This document shows, piece after piece, positions 1-4,057 of a stretch of DNA of 5,935 nucleotides (within the stretch, counting starts at the first letter, position 1; each line of letters opens with the position of its first letter). The position numbers and the translations under genes are program-made. The notes below the pieces were generated by a model. It saw nothing but the letters and a program-made list of their open reading frames with translations, was not told the origin of the DNA and ran no database searches. This DNA comes from an uncultured Saprospiraceae bacterium (GTDB taxonomy: Bacteria; Bacteroidota; Bacteroidia; Chitinophagales; Saprospiraceae): assembly GCA_937864255.1 (NCBI GenBank), contig CALMIT010000038.1, positions 1 through 5,935 on the forward strand, given 5' to 3'.

Positions 1-840
1 TATTTTCAAATCCAAATCCACCCCGCGGTCTTCAAAAACCGGACGGAGCGAGTTGAAAAAAGCGGATTCGCTGCCGCTCGCTTTCGCGCCCCCGGCCAGC
101 GTCAGCTTTGCCTGCGCGTCGTTCGGATTTATTTTTAAAATGTCGTTATACACGTTTTCCGCGCTTTTTTTGTCGCCCATTTGCGCGTAAAATCCGGCGA
201 GCAAATGCCGGTAATCAGTATTTTTAGGGAAAGCGGCGATGAGTTTTTCAAGTTCTTTGGCAGCTTTTTTAGGGTCGCCCATACCGAGATAAAGTGCGTG
301 TTTGCGGCGGGTCACTTCCTCATTCACGCCCATTTTTTTCTCGAGTTCTTCATACACTTTTATCGCTTTGTCAGGCTCGGCGGCGCGCACCAGGAAAAAA
401 GCCCATTTGAAATAATAATCCTCCTCAGCCGGGTATTTTTTCACCAGACCTTCGTACAGAGCAGCGCCTTCCGCGTCGCGGTTATTTTTTTGAAAAAGGT
501 CGCCCAAAAACATGGCGTACCAGATATTGTCGGGTTCGAGTTCGATGGCTTTTTTGCAAAAACGGATCGCGTCTTCGTCTTTATTTTGCGCAAAATAAAC
601 CCGGGCGATTTCAAAAGCCGCTGCGTCGTTTTGCGGGTCTTTTTGCAAAACTTCCTGGAAAAGGTTGATGGCTTTGTCGTAGTTGCCGAGCAGTTTTTCG
701 CGACTGGCGTCAATAAAAATTTCCTGCATCCTGGACTCCGCCTCTTCTATCTGCGCAGCACCGCGAAATCCCGCGAGCAGGCAGGTCAAAAAAAGAAAAA
801 TCATTCGTCCGGCAAACACAGTTTTATTCAATTTCGTCAT
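1..840 (-). CDS. Exported tetratricopeptide-repeat (TPR) protein, 3' end outside the window
   Basis: The frame is open for 280 codons from an ATG at 838-840 to the left edge with no stop, so the C-terminus is missing. Residues 1-30 look like a type I signal peptide: basic start (MTKLNK), hydrophobic core around 14-24 (IFLFLTCLLAG), likely cleavage after AAQ at 30. The cysteine at 20 has no good lipobox, so a lipoprotein is unlikely. From about 40 to 240 the chain is a run of roughly six TPR-like helical pairs, with typical units at about 44-69 (GNYDKAINLFQEVLQKDP), 73-104 (ending AIELEPDN), 106-138, 173-206 and 207-240 (ending ILKINPND). TPR arrays are protein-binding scaffolds; the partner is unknown, and after export it would act in the periplasm or at the envelope. 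The frame is also open upstream to an ATG at 892-894, but that start would put 18 polar residues before the signal peptide, so 840 is preferred. The gene lies 62 bases after the nucleotidyltransferase and is probably co-transcribed with it. No Shine-Dalgarno is seen, only A-rich sequence. Confidence 0.9.
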   Translation of the reverse strand, partial: MTKLNKTVFAGRMIFLFLTCLLAGFRGAAQIEEAESRMQEIFIDASREKLLGNYDKAINLFQEVLQKDPQNDAAAFEIARVYFAQNKDEDAIRFCKKAIELEPDNIWYAMFLGDLFQKNNRDAEGAALYEGLVKKYPAEEDYYFKWAFFLVRAAEPDKAIKVYEELEKKMGVNEEVTRRKHALYLGMGDPKKAAKELEKLIAAFPKNTDYRHLLAGFYAQMGDKKSAENVYNDILKINPNDAQAKLTLAGGAKASGSESAFFNSLRPVFEDRGVDLDLKI

Positions 841-902
841 TTTACTTTTTATCTGAAATTTAAAATTCGTCGGTCCGCTTTCCGCCTGCCTCATCTGGTA
901 TT

Positions 903-1907
903 TTATGTTTTTATACTTGAATAATCTCCCAAACTAACGTCGGATCGGCTGCCCTCGTATGTGGCGTGGCTGCCGATCATGGCATTTTCCAGCAGCGCGT
1001 TTTTTATTTCGGAATGTTCCTGCACGATGCTGTTGCGCACGATCGAGTTTTTGACCACCGAGCGATTGCCGATAGAAACGTGCGGCCCTACCACAGAGTT
1101 TTTGATTTCCACGTCATCGCCGATAAAACAAGGCAGGCGGATGATCGAGTTTTTAATTTTGGCGCTGTTGGTCACCATTTTTTGGGATTTGTTGATTTCC
1201 AAAATGCGCTGGTTGGTGAAAATCACCGTGTCCTTGTTGCCACAATCGAGCCATTCTTCTATCTCGCCGGTTTTGAAGCGGATGCCTTTGTTTTTCATGT
1301 TTTCGAGGGCGGAGGTGAGTTGAAATTCACCTTTCACCCTGATATCGTTGTCGAGCAGGTATTGCAGTTCTTTTCGCAGATTTTCGCCGTCTTTGAAATA
1401 ATAAATGCCGACAATAGCGAGGTCGGAAACGAATTCCTGCGGCTTCTCGACGAGGTCGGTGATGACACCTTTTTTGTCCACTTTCACGACGCCGAAGGAG
1501 GAAGGATTTGCCACTTTTTGCACCCAGATTACCCCGTCGTCGTCGGTATCAAATTCGAAATCCGCCTTAAAAAGCGTATCCGAAAACGCGACCATCACTT
1601 TGTCTTCCAGACTCTTTTCGGCGCACAAAAGCGCGTGTGCAATTCCGAGCGGCTGATTCTGGTAGTAAATTTTGCCTTTCGCTTTGATGCCTTTGGCGAT
1701 GTCGAGCAGCTGATCTTCCACCTCTTTTCCAAAATCGCCGACTATAAACGCCACCTCGGTCACTTTTTCTTTCAGCCCTTTTGAAAGGTCTTCCACCAGG
1801 CGCTGCACCATCGGCTTCCCGGCTATGTTGACCAGCGGCTTTGGCACCGTCAGCGTGTGCGGCCGGAGGCGCGTACCCCGCCCGGCCATCGGAATGATAA
1901 TCTTCAT
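903..1907 (-). CDS. Sugar-phosphate nucleotidyltransferase with C-terminal left-handed beta-helix
   Basis: A 334-residue protein that should transfer a nucleotidyl group from NTP to a sugar 1-phosphate, giving an NDP-sugar for glycan or envelope synthesis in the cytoplasm. The N-terminal Rossmann-like domain starts at once with MKIIIPMAGRGTRLRP; the nucleotide-binding loop is at 9-16 (GRGTRLRP), followed by PKP at 22-24, QPLGIAHAL at 85-93, the metal-binding Asp of FSDTL at 110, EKP at 154-156 and WLDCGNKD at 219-226. Residues about 250-325 are hexapeptide-like repeats (IKNSIIRLPCFIG, VEIKNSVVG, SIGNRSVVKNSIV) forming a beta-helix, as in GlmU and related thymidylyltransferases. The sugar and nucleotide cannot be read from sequence; glucose-1-P thymidylyltransferase-like or MurNAc-1-P uridylyltransferase-like activities are both possible. 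I saw no clear GlmU acetyltransferase signature. The frame continues 16 codons upstream to 1955, but those residues come from the repetitive spacer and precede the conserved beta-strand, so the ATG at 1905-1907 is chosen. It lies between dut and the TPR gene on the same strand. Confidence 0.92.
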   Translation of the reverse strand: MKIIIPMAGRGTRLRPHTLTVPKPLVNIAGKPMVQRLVEDLSKGLKEKVTEVAFIVGDFGKEVEDQLLDIAKGIKAKGKIYYQNQPLGIAHALLCAEKSLEDKVMVAFSDTLFKADFEFDTDDDGVIWVQKVANPSSFGVVKVDKKGVITDLVEKPQEFVSDLAIVGIYYFKDGENLRKELQYLLDNDIRVKGEFQLTSALENMKNKGIRFKTGEIEEWLDCGNKDTVIFTNQRILEINKSQKMVTNSAKIKNSIIRLPCFIGDDVEIKNSVVGPHVSIGNRSVVKNSIVRNSIVQEHSEIKNALLENAMIGSHATYEGSRSDVSLGDYSSIKT

Positions 1908-1940
1908 TATATCAATTTTTTCAAATTCCAAAAAAACTAT

Positions 1941-1970
1941 CTCGCAGAGGCGCAAAGAGTGCAGAGAATA
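1941..1970. repeat. GCAGAGGCGCAAAGAG-type intergenic repeat
   Basis: This 30-base tract lies in the spacer between dut and the nucleotidyltransferase. Read on the minus strand it contains three imperfect copies of a CTCTGCG-like unit: CTCTGCA, CTTTGCG and CTCTGCG, spaced 9-10 bases apart. From memory, very similar strings (CTTTGCGCCTCTGCG and variants) occur scattered between genes in many Bacteroidota, cyanobacterial and other genomes. That recurrence is recollection, not something this window shows, since only one copy is present. It lies about 34 bases upstream of the nucleotidyltransferase start, so it would be in that gene's leader if the operon is transcribed through. Confidence 0.6.
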
Positions 1971-2016
1971 TAGTCCATCTTTACATTCTCTCCCCCCCTT
2001 CGTACCGAGAGGGCTG

Positions 2017-2064
2017 CATCAGCAAACCAGCACATCAACACATTAACTTATCAGCAAATTATCA
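2017..2064. repeat. Six-unit tandem octamer array (consensus CATCAGCA) overlapping the dut stop
   Basis: Forty-eight bases divide exactly into six octamers starting at 2017, 2025, 2033, 2041, 2049 and 2057, with no insertions. Position 5 (A), position 7 (C) and position 2 (A) are the same in all six; positions 3, 4 and 8 vary between T/C, C/T and A/T, and position 6 is G, A or T. The last unit contains the dut stop codon (TGA on the minus strand, 2062-2064). Read on the minus strand the unit is TGCTGATG, with variants such as TGTTGATG. Strings of this kind between genes are familiar to me from Bacteroidota genomes, but their role is unknown. Confidence 0.75.
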
Positions 2065-2496
2065 CTTCACCCCCGTGCTACCAAATCCCCCCGCGCCGCG
2101 GTCGGTCTCGGACAATTCTTCTACGCTTTGCCACTCGATTTGTTCGTAGCGGGCGATGACCATTTGCGCGATGCGCTCGGCGGGTTCGATGGTTTGTGTT
2201 TCTTTTGAAAGGTTGACTAGGATGACTTTGATCTCGCCGCGGTAGTCGCTGTCAATCGTGCCGGGCGTGTTGACCAACGTCAGACCTTTTTTGACCGCCA
2301 GTCCGCTTCGGGGGCGGATTTGCGCTTCAAAACCTAGTGGCAGTTCGATAAACAAGCCGGTGGGCACCAGCGCGCGCTCCAGAGATTCGAGCCGGATCGG
2401 TTCGGTTATGTTCGCCCGCAAATCCATTCCGGCGCTGCCCGCCGTTTCATAATTCGGAAGCGGATTGGACGAACGGTTGATAATTTTTACCTGCAT
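2062..2496 (-). CDS. dut: dUTP diphosphatase (dUTPase), trimeric type
   Basis: A 144-residue enzyme that hydrolyses dUTP to dUMP and pyrophosphate, keeping uracil out of DNA and supplying dUMP for dTTP synthesis. All five motifs of the homotrimeric family are present in order: I AGSAGMDL (19-26), II PRSGLAV (62-68), III NTPGTIDSDYRGEI (76-89) with the catalytic Asp at 82, IV PAERIAQMV (105-113), and V RGAGGFGSTG (133-142), the mobile C-terminal P-loop-like arm. Length is normal for the family and nothing appears broken. The ATG at 2494-2496 begins MQVKIINRSS, which fits the usual N-terminal strand; there is no Shine-Dalgarno, only A-rich leader. It is the first gene of the minus-strand group and is divergent from the oxygenase gene. 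Its stop codon lies inside an octamer repeat array. Confidence 0.97.
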   Translation of the reverse strand: MQVKIINRSSNPLPNYETAGSAGMDLRANITEPIRLESLERALVPTGLFIELPLGFEAQIRPRSGLAVKKGLTLVNTPGTIDSDYRGEIKVILVNLSKETQTIEPAERIAQMVIARYEQIEWQSVEELSETDRGAGGFGSTGVK

Positions 2497-2521
2497 TTTT
2501 TGACTTTAAAAAATTAGTGAA

Positions 2522-2534
2522 TTCGCGCCGCGAA
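2522..2534. promoter_or_regulatory. Perfect palindrome TTCGCG-C-CGCGAA upstream of dut
   Basis: Two 6-base arms pair perfectly around one central base, 26-38 bases before the dut ATG. Its G+C-rich core stands out in an A/T-rich spacer. It could be an operator or a small hairpin in the dut leader; I do not recognise the binding protein. A match this short can also occur by chance. Confidence 0.3.
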
Positions 2535-2562
2535 ATTAGGTTTTGACCAAAGGAAATTAAAA

Positions 2563-2599
2563 TCCGGGGCTTTAAGTTTTTAAAAAGAAATTGCCCGGA
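2563..2599. repeat. Imperfect inverted repeat in the divergent spacer
   Basis: TCCGGGGC on the left pairs with GCCCGGA on the right with one bulged G. The 22 bases between them are A/T-rich and contain the self-complementary TTTTTAAAAA. The inner part does not pair well, so this is a weak stem. There is no T-run right after it, so it does not look like an intrinsic terminator; an operator or nothing functional are both possible. Confidence 0.25.
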
Positions 2600-2704
2600 A
2601 AATTTTTCGACCAAATGAGCGAGGTGGCTATTTTTTTAGTCAATTTATTAGCTAAAATTTGAGCGGATTTTAAAGATTGCTTTCTTCACTTTCCTACATT
2701 TTTT

Positions 2705-3370
2705 ATGGAACAACCGGTGTTTGCTTCGGATGAATCAATCAGGCTTTCGTCGTTGCTGGAACTGATGGCCGACGGACTGGCGGAAAAGGATTTTTGCGTC
2801 ATTGACGATTTTTTGACGGGCGCGGAAGTAGCGCTGCTGCGCGACGAACTCACGGCGCAATACCTGCACGGACTGTTTAAACCGGCGGGCGTCGGGAAAC
2901 ATGAACACTATCATTTTGACCAAAAAATCCGGGGCGATCAAATCCGCTGGCTATCCAGGGAAAGCACGCCCCAACAATGCCAATTTTTCTTCGACCGGCT
3001 GGAAAACATCACCGGATTTTTAAACCAACATTTGTTTCTCGGCATTCGCGACGCAGAATTTCACTTTGCAAAATACCAGCCGGGATCATTTTTTAAAAGG
3101 CACCGCGACGCGTTCAAAAACGACGGCAGTAGAAAGATTTCCATGATTTTTTACCTGAACGAGGGGTGGTTGCCTGAACACGGCGGGCAGCTCCGGCTTT
3201 ATATAAGTGACCCCCAAGGAAATGAATGTCCTTTAGATGTTTTTCCTGTTTCGGGCAGGCTGGCCTGCTTCAAAAGCGACGTCGTTGAGCACGAAGTTTT
3301 GCCCGCCAACAGAGAGCGGATGAGCGTGACGGGCTGGCTGAAAAATGCCGATCCGTTTCTTTTTCAATGA
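2705..3370 (+). CDS. 2-oxoglutarate/Fe(II) oxygenase, prolyl 4-hydroxylase (PHD/EGLN)-like
   Basis: A 221-residue dioxygenase expected to couple 2-oxoglutarate decarboxylation to hydroxylation of a protein side chain, probably proline, in the cytoplasm; there is no signal peptide. The double-stranded beta-helix core covers about 119-213. Iron ligands are His133 and Asp135 (HRD within FFKRHRDAF) and the distal His196 (VEHEVLPA); Arg205 in RMSVTGWL fits the 2-oxoglutarate carboxylate-binding position. Other family marks are KIRGDQIRWL (74-83), closely matching the IRGDKITWI stretch of human PHD2, FYLNEGW (149-155) and the GGQLRLY strand (160-166). Together these fit the 2OG-FeII_Oxy_3 / PHD group. 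In Pseudomonas a PHD-type enzyme hydroxylates EF-Tu, so translation factors are candidate substrates; that transfer is inference. ATG at 2705 follows a T-rich stretch without a Shine-Dalgarno. The gene ends in TGA, and the same frame stays open into the SET gene that starts 36 bases later, so the two are probably one operon. Confidence 0.9.
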   Translation: MEQPVFASDESIRLSSLLELMADGLAEKDFCVIDDFLTGAEVALLRDELTAQYLHGLFKPAGVGKHEHYHFDQKIRGDQIRWLSRESTPQQCQFFFDRLENITGFLNQHLFLGIRDAEFHFAKYQPGSFFKRHRDAFKNDGSRKISMIFYLNEGWLPEHGGQLRLYISDPQGNECPLDVFPVSGRLACFKSDVVEHEVLPANRERMSVTGWLKNADPFLFQ

Positions 3371-3406
3371 AAAAACTATTTTCTCACTTTTAAAAAATTC
3401 CCCAAA

Positions 3407-4015
3407 GTGTTCCATCCAAAAGCCAGAATACAATGGATTAACGACCAGGTGGGTTACGGGTTGGTCGCCACAGAATTTATTCCGAAAGGCACCATCACTT
3501 ATGTGAAAGACCCGCTTGAACTGGAAATCTCCCTGGAAAAATTCAAGACGCTGCCGAAGCAATTGCAGGCGGAAGTGGACAAGTATTCGTACGTGGACGA
3601 AAAAGGTAACCACATCGTGAGCTGGGACCTTTCTAAATACGTCAACCACTGCTGTCAGTGCAATTCGATGAGCACGGGTTATGGTTTTGAAATAGCCATC
3701 CGCGACATCATGCCGGGCGAAGAAATCACAGACGAATACGGCATTTTCAATATGGAAGAAGCCATGTACCTTGATTGCGGAAAGCCGGGATGTCGCCGCA
3801 GAATTCACGGCGAAGACCTCGAAAATTATTATCAAATCTGGGATCAGCTACTGAAATCTGCGCTGCGGCAGGTGCGTCAGACAGACCAGCCGCTCTGGTT
3901 TTTGCTGGACGAACAGACCATCGCCGAACTCAATAGCTTCCTGGCAAACGAAAGCAACTATCGCTCGGTGCGGGAATTGCGTTACACCGGACATCAACAC
4001 CATGGCGAAGAATAA
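3407..4015 (+). CDS. SET-domain protein (probable protein-lysine methyltransferase), GTG start
   Basis: A 202-residue protein expected to transfer methyl from S-adenosylmethionine to a lysine of a protein. The SET core is about 8-113: IQWINDQVGYGLVATEFIPKG matches the opening strand and SAM-binding GxG region (GYG at 16-18), YVNHCCQCNS (78-87) matches the NHSCxPN motif with Asn80 and His81, and GEEITDEYG (104-112) contains the catalytic-type Tyr111. A post-SET-like segment follows, LDCGKPGCRR (122-131). Compared with the usual CxCGxxxC, its first Cys is Leu122; the extra cysteines in HCCQC (82, 83, 85) may complete a zinc site with Cys124 and Cys129. The rest, about 135-202, is a helical tail I do not recognise. 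The first in-frame start after the oxygenase stop is GTG at 3407, giving MFHPKARIQW, which fits SET homologues I recall that begin M-x-HP. An ATG at 3367 is in another frame and stops at 3393. The cellular target is unknown; pairing with a protein hydroxylase suggests a shared protein substrate. Confidence 0.87.
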   Translation: MFHPKARIQWINDQVGYGLVATEFIPKGTITYVKDPLELEISLEKFKTLPKQLQAEVDKYSYVDEKGNHIVSWDLSKYVNHCCQCNSMSTGYGFEIAIRDIMPGEEITDEYGIFNMEEAMYLDCGKPGCRRRIHGEDLENYYQIWDQLLKSALRQVRQTDQPLWFLLDEQTIAELNSFLANESNYRSVRELRYTGHQHHGEE

Positions 4016-4018
4016 AAA

Positions 4019-4050
4019 AAAACGGGGCGGCAAATTTGCCGCCCCGTTTT
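4019..4050. terminator. Bidirectional intrinsic terminator, 32-base perfect palindrome
   Basis: AAAACGGGGCGGCAAA and TTTGCCGCCCCGTTTT are exact reverse complements, making a G+C-rich stem with an AAATTT centre that would form the loop. It begins 4 bases after the SET stop and ends 7 bases after the end of the convergent large gene. On the minus strand the stem runs into nine consecutive T (A run at 4014-4022), a strong rho-independent terminator. On the plus strand the stem is followed by TTTT, GCTGGG and then more T-rich sequence, so it should also stop transcription from the SET side, probably less sharply. Confidence 0.93.
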
Positions 4051-4057
4051 GCTGGGT

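Larger units (their letters stand above)
2497..2704. promoter_or_regulatory. Divergent intergenic region with promoters for dut and the oxygenase
   Basis: This 208-base A/T-rich spacer separates the divergent dut and oxygenase genes, so promoters for both must lie here or within the flanking ends; that is inference from gene direction. No convincing Bacteroidota promoter (TTTG / TAnnTTTG) was found. The nearest matches are TAAAATTTG at 2653-2661 on the plus strand (one base too many between TA and TTTG) and TAATTTCG at 2531-2538 on the minus strand (one mismatch). Neither has a clear upstream element. A short direct repeat, TTTTGACCAAA near 2541 and TTTTCGACCAAA near 2604, is also visible, as are two inverted repeats listed separately. 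Confidence 0.45.

Noticed and set aside
841..894. Upstream ATG (892-894) for the TPR protein
   Set aside because: It is in frame, but would add 18 polar residues ahead of a well-formed signal peptide; the 840 start fits export better.
181..924. 247-codon plus-strand open frame
   Set aside because: It lies opposite the TPR gene, whose frame has a signal peptide and TPR motifs; the plus-strand translation is Phe/Val-rich and shows no recognisable domain.
966..1784. 272-codon plus-strand open frame
   Set aside because: It is the antisense shadow of the nucleotidyltransferase, which carries all expected motifs; the shadow is rich in His, Phe and Val and matches nothing I know.
1908..1955. Upstream start for the nucleotidyltransferase giving 16 extra residues
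   Set aside because: The extra residues are encoded by the repetitive spacer, and the family normally begins directly at MKIIIPMAGRG.
2653..2661. Bacteroidota -7 promoter element for the oxygenase
   Set aside because: The spacing between TA and TTTG is one base too long and no TTTG/TTG -33 element is seen at a suitable distance, so it is mentioned only as a weak candidate.
3233..3835. 200-codon minus-strand open frame across the oxygenase-SET junction
   Set aside because: It overlaps two well-supported plus-strand genes and has no motif of its own.
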